From Actinopolymorpha alba DSM 45243 (GTDB lineage: Bacteria; Actinomycetota; Actinomycetes; Propionibacteriales; Actinopolymorphaceae): DNA of 64,000 nucleotides. Of the stretch, positions 9,058 through 16,912 are shown one piece after another. The stretch lies in the NCBI RefSeq assembly GCF_000373925.1, contig NZ_KB892746.1:186001-250000 (forward strand), in the 5' to 3' direction. The notes beneath the pieces were generated by a model that made no database searches, was not told where the DNA came from, and worked only from the letters and a program-made list of their open reading frames with translations. Position 1 is the first letter of the stretch. Each line of letters begins with the position of its first letter. The position numbers and the translations under genes were made by a program.

Positions 9058-9312
9058 TTATTCGGGGACCCGACGCAGATAGCGGCGACTGCTGGAAAGC
9101 CATTCCTCGGCCCATCTCATCTCCGGGCAGGGCCAGTCCTGGGCGCACGAGACGCAACACGAGGCCTGCCTCGCCGGCCAGGGGAATATCCCCCACCAGC
9201 GAATCACCACTGGAGACTTGTCGGGCCGGTGCGTGCGATCGACAAGGATCGCGTGGGCGTCAATCTCAGCTTCGGGCCACTCGACGTATCCGACCCTTGG
9301 AATGCCGATCAT
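9058..9312 (-). CDS. Small cysteine-rich hypothetical protein
   Basis: This 84-residue protein starts at an ATG with a near-perfect ribosome site (ACGGAGG, 5 nt spacing). The C-terminal half holds Cys-Cys-Val-Ser-Cys-Ala-Gln-Asp-Trp-Pro-Cys-Pro-Glu, a pattern I recall from small proteins near XRE/DUF397 loci in actinobacteria. The four clustered cysteines could bind a metal. No signal peptide or membrane segment is seen. The upstream 450 nt contain a TGTGANTCACA palindrome also present before the XRE gene, so a common regulator is plausible. The function is not recognised. Confidence 0.6.
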   Translation of the reverse strand: MIGIPRVGYVEWPEAEIDAHAILVDRTHRPDKSPVVIRWWGIFPWPARQASCCVSCAQDWPCPEMRWAEEWLSSSRRYLRRVPE

Positions 9313-9767
9313 GCTGACCTCCGTGAGAGGTAGCCGCGGCCTGGCGTCGACGACCTGCTGCCGTCGACCGGAGACGGCGGGCCTGAGAACTCAAAATGAG
9401 GGCGCCCTCTAAGGAGCGCGGACCAGCCGGGTACCTGTTCGTACCCGCTGCTGAGGAGGGCTTTGGGGTTGTCGCGCCCCGAAAGGCTGGCCAGCGGCCC
9501 ATCACCCTTCGGGCGTACAGCTCGGCTCTCGCTTCCCCGCATACGCACGATCCTCGCTTCACGACTCGGAATCTCGGAATCTGTGAATCACACTTCACGA
9601 AGCGTATGGCACGAATCGGGCTCTTGACAATCACAAGCTGGGAAAGATGTGCGTGATTGGCCGGCTGACGGGGTATGGGCCGCGCTGGAGTACGTGTGTT
9701 CCGGCCTGTACGGTCCGTCGCCGGCCGTTGTAAGGTGACCGCCTGCCCCCTGAGACAGGGCACAGCT
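9313..9767. promoter_or_regulatory. Intergenic region with regulatory palindromes
   Basis: No supported gene. It contains a perfect 12-bp palindrome GAGGGCGCCCTC (9398-9409), repeated GGAATCT units (about 9568-9582), the TGTGAATCACA palindrome (9582-9592) and a consensus TTGACA (9624-9629) with no good -10 element. Relatively AT-rich DNA at 9540-9660 suggests a promoter, probably for the small gene that starts at 9312. Confidence 0.5.
9582..9592. promoter_or_regulatory. TGTGANTCACA operator-like palindrome
   Basis: Perfect odd-centred inverted repeat TGTGA-A-TCACA. The same 11 bases are embedded in the 13-bp palindrome upstream of the XRE regulator (10961-10973). Shared sites at two promoters about 1.4 kb apart suggest one local regulator. 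The binding itself is inferred. Confidence 0.5.
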
Positions 9768-9804
9768 AAAAAGATCCCCCCGGGAGTGCGCCCCGGGGGG
9801 ATCT
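9768..9804 (-). terminator. Strong intrinsic terminator of XRE-DUF397 operon
   Basis: A perfect 13-bp inverted repeat (AGATCCCCCCGGG with CCCGGGGGGATCT, 7-nt loop) lies 23 nt past the DUF397 stop. On the minus strand it is followed by a run of five T, a textbook intrinsic terminator. Confidence 0.9.
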
Positions 9805-9826
9805 GCTGTGTTGAAGGTCGGCCGGA

Positions 9827-10030
9827 TCAGATGTCGTAACGGCCGACCTTCACGTCGGCGAGGAATGCGGAGAAGGCGCCTCGGTCAACGACGTGGGCAC
9901 CGCGGTCTGGGTGCACGCTGTCGCGCACTGCGGTGACGTCGGAAAAGTTGGCTGCGACTTCCACGCAGCCGCCGTTGTTCTGGCCACTACGGCTGGCCTT
10001 GCGCCACTGAGCCTGAGACAGGTCGATCAT
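9827..10030 (-). CDS. DUF397 domain protein
   Basis: This 67-residue protein is a complete DUF397 domain: Gln-Trp-Arg-Lys-Ala-Ser-Arg-Ser near the start, Gly-Gly-Cys-Val-Glu-Val-Ala, then Val-Arg-Asp-Ser and a closing Phe-Ser-Ala-Phe-Leu-Ala-Asp-Val-Lys. DUF397 proteins are small soluble partners of XRE/DUF5753 regulators in actinomycetes, as in the WhiJ/BldB-type loci of Streptomyces development. Its ATG lies 2 nt after the stop of the XRE gene, so the two are co-translated. A strong terminator follows. A role as modulator of the neighbouring XRE protein is family knowledge, not visible in the sequence. Confidence 0.9.
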   Translation of the reverse strand: MIDLSQAQWRKASRSGQNNGGCVEVAANFSDVTAVRDSVHPDRGAHVVDRGAFSAFLADVKVGRYDI

Positions 10031-10032
10031 GC

Positions 10033-10887
10033 TTACTCCAGTGTTTCGGCGAGTTGTTTTAGATGTGCCGTGGTCGCAGGTGGTTCCAATGCCGCGGCAC
10101 GGGCTTGCGTGAAGATCTCGGTGTAGGAGTCCACCTCAGCTGCCTTGACCACCTCCTGGAGTGCGAAGTCGGTCTCGACGTAAACCATCTTTGGCTCGTC
10201 GCCGGGGAAGTCAAAGGTGTTGATGGGACCACACATGCCTGGGTGTGGTCCGTCCGCGAAGCGCAGTAGGCGCAGCTCGATGTTGGGCCGGCGGCCCATC
10301 TCGACCAGGTGAGCGATCTGCGCGCGGCGGTCGGCCGGCGCGCCCCAGCGGTACATCAGAGATGCCTCGGTGAAGACGGCGACGAGTTCGGGTGCGGTGC
10401 CGTCGTCCTTGCGGTCGAAGATCTCCTGGCGCCGCAGTCGCGCTCCGACGGCGCGGTTACGCCACGCCGAGGACCGTGAGCCCACCCGCATGTGCGCTTC
10501 CATGTACGCGGGCGTCTGGAGAAGCCCCGGCAACACAAGCGGCGTATAGACACTGACGCGTACGGCGTCTGACTCGTAGCCGGGGAACTCGTTGTCGAAG
10601 ATTTCGTTGTAGTCGCGCCACCATGCCCGGGTGCGGGCCAGTGCCGCGAGGTCCTCGAGTTCCTTGCTCGTCTCCTCGTCGGCGCCGTAGATACGGAGCA
10701 GGTCCCGGATGTCGCTCATCTCTGGGCGCACCCAGATGTTGGCTTCGAAACGCCCAACCTTGCCGCGGCCCCAGTTCAGTCGGTCACAGACCTGGTTGGC
10801 GGTGTAGCCCGCCTCGACTCGGAGTTCGGAAAGCCGGCGAGCAAGTCGACGCTTGGCGACAGTCGCGCCGTACGCCTTGTCGCTCAC
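10033..10887 (-). CDS. XRE-family transcriptional regulator with DUF5753 domain
   Basis: This 284-residue regulator has an N-terminal helix-turn-helix (about residues 10-70: Arg-Arg-Leu-Ser-Glu-Leu-Arg then Ala-Asn-Gln-Val-Cys-Asp-Arg-Leu-Asn-Trp-Gly-Arg-Gly-Lys-Val-Gly-Arg-Phe-Glu). The C-terminal DUF5753 region runs from about 90 to 275, including Thr-Pro-Leu-Val-Leu-Pro-Gly-Leu-Leu-Gln-Thr-Pro-Ala-Tyr. The GTG start at 10887 has GAGGAGG 5-6 nt upstream. Together with the following DUF397 gene it forms the pair typical of actinomycete genomes. Such proteins often autoregulate. Palindromes at 10961-11002 lie about 75 nt upstream, overlapping the likely -35 region. Targets are unknown. Confidence 0.92.
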   Translation of the reverse strand: MSDKAYGATVAKRRLARRLSELRVEAGYTANQVCDRLNWGRGKVGRFEANIWVRPEMSDIRDLLRIYGADEETSKELEDLAALARTRAWWRDYNEIFDNEFPGYESDAVRVSVYTPLVLPGLLQTPAYMEAHMRVGSRSSAWRNRAVGARLRRQEIFDRKDDGTAPELVAVFTEASLMYRWGAPADRRAQIAHLVEMGRRPNIELRLLRFADGPHPGMCGPINTFDFPGDEPKMVYVETDFALQEVVKAAEVDSYTEIFTQARAAALEPPATTAHLKQLAETLE

Positions 10888-10960
10888 ACTGCCCCTCCTC
10901 GGTCGCCGCGCTCCCGCCCCTCTTGACAGGGCGTCTCAGGCACCATAGTGCTCCCTTAAA

Positions 10961-11002
10961 TTGTGAATCACAAGTGCGATCCCTCGGGATCGCGAATCAC
11001 GA
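10961..11002. promoter_or_regulatory. Operator cluster upstream of XRE regulator
   Basis: Three symmetric elements abut: TTGTGANTCACAA (10961-10973, perfect), the near-perfect 18-bp palindrome GCGATCCCTCGGGATCGC (10976-10993) and the imperfect TCGCGAATCACGA (10990-11002). They sit in the 414-nt divergent region between the XRE gene and the plus-strand DUF397 paralogue. No gene is supported in the rest of that region, which also has a small CGTACA/TGTACG inverted repeat at 11140-11156. Confidence 0.55.
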
Positions 11003-11301
11003 CGCTCGCTCGTCTCCTGTAGCGTGTTCCGGATCCATCCTCCCCAAGGCTGCTCTCCATGATCATGGCTACCCGGACTTGCTGCGTCGTATCTACCACG
11101 CCGTACCCGCAGTTCAGGTTCAGGCCGTCGCGAGGAGACCGTACAAACGCTGTACGCCCACCCATTCGCCTCGGACCGCGGAGTAGGTCCCAGGCGGTGT
11201 GCCCGAGCCCGCTCACCAGGGCGGACTGGCGGAGGCGTAACGTCGGAACGTCGTGATCGGTGACGGCCGTCGGCCGAATGCATACCGAAATGAGGAGCAT
11301 C

Positions 11302-11535
11302 GTGGCCGGAAACGGCAAGCCCACGGTCGAGGAACTCAACCTCGACCTCGACACACTGACGTGGCAGAGCTCGAGCGACGGCCCCGGCGCGATCGAGGTG
11401 GCCTTCGCGGGTGAGTGGGTGTTGATGCGGGTCTCCGATGATCTGGCTGGCCGGGTGCTGGTGTATGACCACCATGAATGGGAGTGCTTCCTCGACGGCG
11501 CCCGGAAGGGTGAATTCGACGACGCGGCAGAGTGA
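11302..11535 (+). CDS. Divergent DUF397-like protein
   Basis: This 77-residue protein keeps the DUF397 pattern in diverged form: Leu-Thr-Trp-Gln-Ser-Ser-Ser, Ala-Ile-Glu-Val-Ala-Phe, Val-Leu-Met-Arg-Val-Ser-Asp-Asp, and the C-terminal Glu-Trp-Glu-Cys-Phe-Leu-Asp-Gly-Ala-Arg-Lys-Gly-Glu-Phe-Asp. The GTG at 11302 is chosen because TGAGGAG lies 5 nt upstream; an in-frame GTG at 11260 lacks such a site. It is divergent from the XRE-DUF397 operon and lacks the usual Gly-Gly-Cys element, so it may have a distinct partner. Functional guess only. Confidence 0.7.
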   Translation: MAGNGKPTVEELNLDLDTLTWQSSSDGPGAIEVAFAGEWVLMRVSDDLAGRVLVYDHHEWECFLDGARKGEFDDAAE

Positions 11536-11664
11536 GACGCTTCCCGGCCCTGAGCTTCGGACGTCCCGTGGGTCTGGCAAGTCCACCCGACAGGGATGAA
11601 GCGCCCGGCCTTCGTACGTGATGCGGTTGGCCCAAACCTCAACCACGTATGAAGAGGGCGGGTC

Positions 11665-13503
11665 ATGGCGCAGGTAAAGGGAATCGGGCGAGTGCTCCCG
11701 ATGGCCGCGGTCGCATTGGTCGTACTCTCCGGGTGTACGACGGGCAGCCATCCGGGTCCGCCGACGCCATCCCTTGGCGGTCCGGCCGGAATGCCGCCGC
11801 CACCCTCCAGTACACCGAAGAAGGTTCAGGCGAAGGCGGCGCCGGAGGAGGCAGCGGCATTCGCCCGACCGGTGACCGGAGACATCGCCCGCTTTCCGGC
11901 ACAACAGCAGTGCCTCGCCCAGGAACAGAACGCGCCGTGGTTCCGGAGCATGGTCGCCGCGGAGCAGCACGACTCCCAGCGCACCCACCTCTTTACCTGT
12001 GCGGATTTCCTGGGCAGCTTCAACGGCCGGAACGAAGTCTTTGAGTACGCCTCCAGCGACAATTACGCCGCGCCGTACAACCTGGTGACCAAGGGGGCCG
12101 ACGAGCTCTACCTCTATGGCGGCGGGAACGCTCCCGGGACCTCCGCGCCCTATGTCGCGCGGATCGACCCGTCCACCCTGAAGCAGGTCTGGCGTACTCC
12201 GCTCAACAAGATGCCTGGGCAGTGGACCGGGCCGGCGTCCGTGGTGATTCCGGCCAACGGTGACGTCATCGCGACGTACGGACGCCAGGCGGTACGGATC
12301 GCGGCGGCGACGGGTCAGGTCGTGGCGGAGGCGTCCCTTCCGACCGGGCCCGGGGATCCGCTGAACACCTACTTCGACACGACCGTGGGTGGCCCCGACG
12401 GGACGCTCTTCTCGGTGTCACAGACCCGGCCTGCCGGATGCCGGGAACAGGGAATGGACGTGACGCTCAGGTGTAAGGGCAAGCGGCCGAACTCGGTGAT
12501 CGTCGCGTACAACCCCGACACGCTCCAGGCGCTGCACGCGATCGCGACGGCGCCGACCGCGGCCCGCGGTCTGGCCCTGTCGGTCATCGGCGGTAAGACG
12601 TACCTCTATGTGAATGGGGGGAGCAAGACCGTCCGCTACCTCTGGGACCCGGTAAAGAAGAAACTCGCTGTTGACACGGGGTGGGCTCCCGCGAGCTACC
12701 TCAGGCCGGGACAGACGATCGCGTCGGCGCCCGCCGTCATGAACGACTGGGTGGTGTTCCAGACGAACGCCGTCCCAACCAAGACGCCAATGAGCGTGGT
12801 CGCGATCGCGCAGTCGGACGCGAAGAAGGTCGTACGGATCGACCCGATACCGCTTCGACCCGGGCAGGAGAGTTACGCGTCCGCCGCGCCAGCGGTGGAT
12901 CCCCAGACCAACATGGTCTACGCGGCGGACGCCGGGACCGGCACGCTCACCGGCATCTCGCTCCAGAAGGACGCGATGCGGAAGGTGTGGGGCGCCAGCC
13001 AGCGGACCATGGCTGGAATCGCCCTGGTCGGACCTAAGGATCGGCGGGTCCTCGTGGGGACCGCCGTACGCCCCAACGCCAACGCACAACAGTTGAGGAA
13101 CCTCACATACACCGAGCAGGTGGTGTGGAGGGCCGCCGGCAACGGCAAGGAACTGGCCCGATCGGATCTCCTCGACCCGACGGGACAGCGGGTCGTGACC
13201 CCGGGCTGGGGCGGCGTGATGTACGGGCTCGGCGCCAAGGGCCGGATCTACGCGCTGCAGGTGGCCGGCCCGCCATCAGCGTCGTTGGTCGTACCGACTC
13301 CGCCCGCCTCGGCGGTTCCGCGTCCGGCAGGCTCGGCGGCGCCGGTTCCTGACGGATCGGCGAAGCCAGATCCGGAGGCCACGTCGGCGTCGGATTCCGA
13401 AGGCCCGTCGACGCCCGAGCCTGGCGCATCAGCGGTCGTGACTCCGGCGGCGACCGAAGCCCCGAGCCCGGCCGAGTCGCCGGAGGAGGACGACGCTCAG
13501 TAG
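11665..13503 (+). CDS. Beta-propeller-like secreted lipoprotein
   Basis: This 612-residue protein has a lipoprotein signal with lipobox Val-Leu-Ser-Gly-Cys (Cys24) and a Pro-rich tether. A region with PQQ-type repeat flavour runs from about residues 130 to 530: repeated Val-Val-Ala-Tyr / Tyr-Val-Asn-Gly-Gly / Val-Tyr-Ala-Ala-Asp-Ala-Gly segments ending blades. The C-terminal 80 residues are a Pro/Ala/Ser/Glu-rich low-complexity tail. The ATG at 11665 has GAAGAGGG upstream. There are no catalytic signatures, so the role is unknown; cell-surface binding or scaffolding is the safest reading. It stands alone between the DUF397-like gene and a diguanylate cyclase. Confidence 0.7.
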   Translation: MAQVKGIGRVLPMAAVALVVLSGCTTGSHPGPPTPSLGGPAGMPPPPSSTPKKVQAKAAPEEAAAFARPVTGDIARFPAQQQCLAQEQNAPWFRSMVAAEQHDSQRTHLFTCADFLGSFNGRNEVFEYASSDNYAAPYNLVTKGADELYLYGGGNAPGTSAPYVARIDPSTLKQVWRTPLNKMPGQWTGPASVVIPANGDVIATYGRQAVRIAAATGQVVAEASLPTGPGDPLNTYFDTTVGGPDGTLFSVSQTRPAGCREQGMDVTLRCKGKRPNSVIVAYNPDTLQALHAIATAPTAARGLALSVIGGKTYLYVNGGSKTVRYLWDPVKKKLAVDTGWAPASYLRPGQTIASAPAVMNDWVVFQTNAVPTKTPMSVVAIAQSDAKKVVRIDPIPLRPGQESYASAAPAVDPQTNMVYAADAGTGTLTGISLQKDAMRKVWGASQRTMAGIALVGPKDRRVLVGTAVRPNANAQQLRNLTYTEQVVWRAAGNGKELARSDLLDPTGQRVVTPGWGGVMYGLGAKGRIYALQVAGPPSASLVVPTPPASAVPRPAGSAAPVPDGSAKPDPEATSASDSEGPSTPEPGASAVVTPAATEAPSPAESPEEDDAQ

Positions 13504-13577
13504 CAAGCCCACAGTGAGAAGCCGTTCACCGTGCGCAGGCTAGGCTCATCGACGCAGGATCTCGGTGGGCGGCCGGC

Positions 13578-15098
13578 ATGGGGGCGCGGGTGGGCGAAGA
13601 TCAGGGTCTGCGGCGACATCTCGAGGCGTTGCGCATGCTGCATCGCGTCAGCCGCGAACTCAACGCGGCCCGCGATCTGACGGCAACCCTCCAGCGGCTG
13701 GTCGACAGCGTGGTGTCGAGCCTGGGGTTCCAGGTCGCGGCGATCAACGTCGTACACGATGACGTCCTCCAGGTCGCCGCTGTGGCGGGTCCGGCCGATG
13801 TCAGGAAGGCCCTCGAGGGGGAGTCCGGACCGCGCGCGGCCTGGGATGATCTGCTGGCTGCCGCTGAGCACTGGGGTGCGTTGCGGTACCTCCCTCACGG
13901 CACGGCGAGCCTCCCCGACGAGGTCCCGGTCTGGACGCCAGGACAGAGCCCGTCCGAGGATCCCGACGCGTGGCACCCCGAGGACATCCTGGTCGCTCCG
14001 TTGTACTCGCCGGTCGGTGAGTTGGTCGGCGTTCTGAGCGTGGATCTGCCGATCGACGGTCGGGTGCCGGGCCCTTTGCAGCGGGAGCTACTCGAGATGT
14101 TCGCGGCGCAGGCGGCGATCGCGCTGGACAACGCCCGCCTCCACGCGGAGGTCCTGACGACGATGGACCGTCTCGAACGGGAGCACCAGGCTCTGCGGGC
14201 CAGCGAAGAGAGCTTCCGGCAGGCGTTCGAGTACGCGCCGAGTGGGATGGCGGTGGCGAGCCTGCGCGCGCAGGACGACCGGCGCCTGCTCCGGGTCAAC
14301 GCCGCGTTGTGTCACATGCTTGGGTACTCCGGCGAGGAGCTACGACGCGTGGGGCTCGCGACGGTCGTGCATCCCGACGACCGGCCGCTCCTGACGGCCG
14401 GTGGCATCGCCTACCAGGGCGACCTACGCCTGCGGCACCGGGATGGACACCTCGTCTGGGTCTCGATGAACAGCTCGGTGGTCCTGGACTCCGCGGGCGC
14501 ACCGGACTACCAGCTCATCCATATCCAGGACATCAGCGAACGCCGGGACCGGGAGGAGCAGCTCGCCCACCTGGCGGCGCACGACCCGTTGACCGGGTTG
14601 CCCAACCGCTCGGAGCTGCGGGCCCGACTGGGGCAGCTGCTCGCGGACCGGGAGGAGGTGGTCGTGTTGTTCTGTGACCTGGACGGCTTCAAGCACATCA
14701 ACGACAGGTACGGTCACGACGCGGGGGACCTGGTCCTGGTCGAGGTGGCTCGCCGGCTCCGCTCGCAGGTCCGCGACCATGACGTCGTGGCGCGGGTGGG
14801 CGGTGATGAGTTCGTGCTCGTACTCCGCGACACCGACAAGGAGGCCGCGGCGCTCGCGCTGCGCCTCGCCCGCGAGGTACGGCGTCCGCTGCGACTCGGC
14901 CCGCGGGAGGTCGCGGTGACTGTCAGCATCGGCGTCGGCTCCTCCGGCCTGGCGTCGGACGTCGACGGGGTGCTGCGGGCCGCGGATCAGGCGATGTACC
15001 GCGTGAAGCTCGCCCGGGACTATCGCGGCGACTACCACGATGACTACCGCGATGAGTACGGCGGCGGGGCGTCGGCTGGCGGGCCGAGTGTGGCCTAG
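13578..15098 (+). CDS. Diguanylate cyclase with GAF and PAS sensor domains
   Basis: This 506-residue soluble protein is arranged as GAF (about 20-195), PAS (about 208-325) and GGDEF (about 335-490). The active-site loop is intact Gly-Gly-Asp-Glu-Phe at 408-412. A canonical inhibitory I-site, Arg-Asp-His-Asp (399-402), lies exactly five residues before it, so product feedback by c-di-GMP is expected. No EAL or membrane segment is present. Within PAS, Phe-Glu-Tyr-Ala-Pro-Ser-Gly-Met-Ala and Asp-Ile-Ser-Glu-Arg-Arg-Asp mark the domain ends. The C-terminal tail is Tyr/Asp-rich (Tyr-Arg-Gly-Asp-Tyr-His-Asp-Asp-Tyr), which is odd and of unknown use. The ATG at 13578 lacks a strong ribosome site. 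A hairpin terminator follows. Confidence 0.92.
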   Translation: MGARVGEDQGLRRHLEALRMLHRVSRELNAARDLTATLQRLVDSVVSSLGFQVAAINVVHDDVLQVAAVAGPADVRKALEGESGPRAAWDDLLAAAEHWGALRYLPHGTASLPDEVPVWTPGQSPSEDPDAWHPEDILVAPLYSPVGELVGVLSVDLPIDGRVPGPLQRELLEMFAAQAAIALDNARLHAEVLTTMDRLEREHQALRASEESFRQAFEYAPSGMAVASLRAQDDRRLLRVNAALCHMLGYSGEELRRVGLATVVHPDDRPLLTAGGIAYQGDLRLRHRDGHLVWVSMNSSVVLDSAGAPDYQLIHIQDISERRDREEQLAHLAAHDPLTGLPNRSELRARLGQLLADREEVVVLFCDLDGFKHINDRYGHDAGDLVLVEVARRLRSQVRDHDVVARVGGDEFVLVLRDTDKEAAALALRLAREVRRPLRLGPREVAVTVSIGVGSSGLASDVDGVLRAADQAMYRVKLARDYRGDYHDDYRDEYGGGASAGGPSVA

Positions 15099-15121
15099 CG
15101 GCCATGCGAGAAGACGACAGT

Positions 15122-15156
15122 CCGCGGCCCGTTACCTGCTGAGGAACGGGCCGCGG
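15122..15156. terminator. Bidirectional hairpin terminator
   Basis: Perfect 12-bp inverted repeat CCGCGGCCCGTT / AACGGGCCGCGG with an 11-nt loop. It lies between the convergent diguanylate cyclase and cold-shock genes and probably serves both. Confidence 0.8.
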
Positions 15157-15197
15157 CTCTCGTTTCGGCCGGCCGCGGCTGAGCGGCCGGAATGGAC

Positions 15198-15410
15198 TCA
15201 GATCGGGCGAACCTGGCTGGCCTGCGGGCCCTTCGCGCCCTGGGTCACCTCGAACTCCACGCGCTGGTTCTCCTCGAGCGTGCGGAATCCGCCACGTTCG
15301 GATTGGACGATCTCGGAGAAGTGGACGAAGACGTCCTTGGCGCCGTCGTCTGGCGTGATGAAGCCGTAGCCTTTGTCAGTGTTGAACCATTTGACGGTTC
15401 CCTGTGTCAT
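15198..15410 (-). CDS. Cold-shock protein (CspA family)
   Basis: This 70-residue single-domain nucleic-acid-binding protein has RNP1 (Lys-Gly-Tyr-Gly-Phe-Ile) and RNP2 (Val-Phe-Val-His-Phe-Ser). It begins [10 protein letters not shown], the family start. The ATG at 15410 has GGAGGAAG a few bases upstream; the frame is open further upstream but has no family similarity there. The 210-nt leader up to the GH28 pseudogene carries an 8-bp hairpin (ACGCCCGC 15505-15512 / GCGGGCGT 15523-15530), compatible with the structured 5' leaders of cold-shock mRNAs. RNA chaperone function is family knowledge. Confidence 0.95.
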   Translation of the reverse strand: MTQGTVKWFNTDKGYGFITPDDGAKDVFVHFSEIVQSERGGFRTLEENQRVEFEVTQGAKGPQASQVRPI

Positions 15411-15620
15411 TTCTTCCTCCGGACAGGATGGTGGAAAGGCGCAGACCGCTCCGGGTCTACTGGTCACGATCGAGCGGCGGAGCCCCACCATTTCTGGGAG
15501 GGTGACGCCCGCATCGACTTCCGCGGGCGTGCAACAACAAGGTCAATCACGTACACAGAAATGCCGCAACCGCCACCAGTATTACCCACGTTCGGGGCGT
15601 AAACACATCGACCTCGCCGG

Positions 15621-16813
15621 TCAGGTGGCAGGTTCTCCGGCGATGGTGACCCGGCGCAGGACGAGGTCCCGGGTGTTCTGGACAAGTGGGGGGTTGTCGG
15701 CACGCGCGAAGGCCAGATTGGTGAGCTCGACCTGACCGGCCGGCGCCGCGACGGCCGCCCGGATGCGGTACGGAATGCCGCAGGGGTCGACCCGCCAGCC
15801 CCGCGCGAAGAGCCCGTCCACCTCGGCGAAGAGATCGCCGCCGGTGCCTCCGGAGTACTGATAGGTGACGTCGAAGGGATACTGCACCCAGGCCGGGGAG
15901 TCGACATTCCGGATATGGACGTCGCGTACGTAGCCACCGCGGGATGTCGCGCGAGGGAACGCCGACCCGCCGGCCATCGGCGTCGCGGCCGGACTTGATC
16001 GCGATGCAGTCGTCGTGGGTCGCGAAGGTCACCCGCCGGATCACCACGTCCTGGCTGGAGTCGGGGTTGCCGCCGTCGCCGTTCGGCCCGACGCACTCGA
16101 TCCGAACATCCTGAACGGTCACGGATCGGCAGTACACCGGATGGATGTTCCACATCGGTGAGCGGCGCAGGGCGATCCCTTCGATGAGGACGTTCTCACA
16201 CGCGTAGGGCTGAACGAAGCTCGGCCGTGGGTGGTGGCCGGCGCCGAACACGCGCTCCTCGACGGGCGTGCCCGCCGCGCCGGACTGCTCCAGCGCCGTC
16301 CAGTCCGCTCGCTGGTTGGGCATGCCGGGCTGCCAGCCGTACTGCCCCGATCCGATCCAGAACCACCAGTGGGCGTTGTCGGACTGGGCGTCGAGCACTC
16401 CGCGACCCGTCACCGCGATGTCGCGCTGGTTGTAGGCATAGATCGGCGGTGAGCGCACAGCGGCCGGCCGGGACCAGCACATGTCCGCCGCCCGCGGCAT
16501 GGCAAGCCTGGATCGCACCGGCGATGGCCGCGGTGCAGTCGGTGCTGCCGTCGCCGACCGCGCCGTGGTCGGTCACCGGGAACCACCGATCAGGGAACGA
16601 CGGTGGGCGTACCCGCGCGATGATCTGGGCCGCGCGATCCCACGCGCGCGCTTCGCGGGCATCGGGATCTGGCACCGACGCGGCGGCAGGCTCGCCGAGC
16701 ACCCACGCGTCCGTGCCGGGACCACCCTGTTGCCCGAGACTGATGGAGCCGCTGAGACCACCCACGGCGAGGGCGCCCATCCTGAGGAACTGGCGGCGGG
16801 CAGGTGTTGCCAT
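15621..16813 (-). pseudogene. Degraded GH28 (polygalacturonase-like) gene
   Basis: Reading starts normally: ATG at 16813 behind AGGAGAG, a Tat-like signal (Arg-Arg-Gln-Phe-Leu) and the early GH28 strand Asp-His-Gly-Ala-Val-Gly-Asp-Gly-Ser-Thr-Asp. Near 16450-16475 the frame shifts, jumping from Val-Pro-Ala-Gly-Arg straight to Pro-Pro-Ile-Tyr-Ala-Tyr-Asn-Gln, so about 50 codons expected in GH28 are absent. The middle keeps Asn-Pro-Asp-Ser and Asp-Asp-Cys-Ile-Ala-Ile-Lys-Ser-Gly. Near 15938-15955 a second shift joins Arg-Val-Gly-Val-Pro-Ser to Arg-Gly-Gly-Tyr-Val-Arg-Asp-Val. This removes the segment that should carry the catalytic Gly-His-Gly and Arg-x-Lys motifs. The product cannot be an active GH28 enzyme. 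Assembly error at two places is the alternative. Confidence 0.8.
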
Positions 16814-16832
16814 CGGGCTTCTCTCCTCTTTG

Positions 16833-16865
16833 GGCGGGCCTCCCGGTTGACCCGGGAGACCCGCC
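16833..16865 (-). terminator. Hairpin terminator after beta-helix gene
   Basis: GGCGGG-C-CTCCCGG pairs with CCGGGAG-A-CCCGCC (13 pairs, one C/A mismatch) around a 5-nt loop. It lies between the beta-helix gene and the GH28 pseudogene start, so the two are probably separate transcripts. Confidence 0.65.
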
Positions 16866-16912
16866 GCCACCGTCGGAACGTAGGGAACTGACCGCGTGCC
16901 GTATCCCCGTAC

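Noticed and set aside
9396-9656. Plus-strand frame of 86 codons
   Set aside because: No ribosome site and no family pattern; it covers a likely promoter region.
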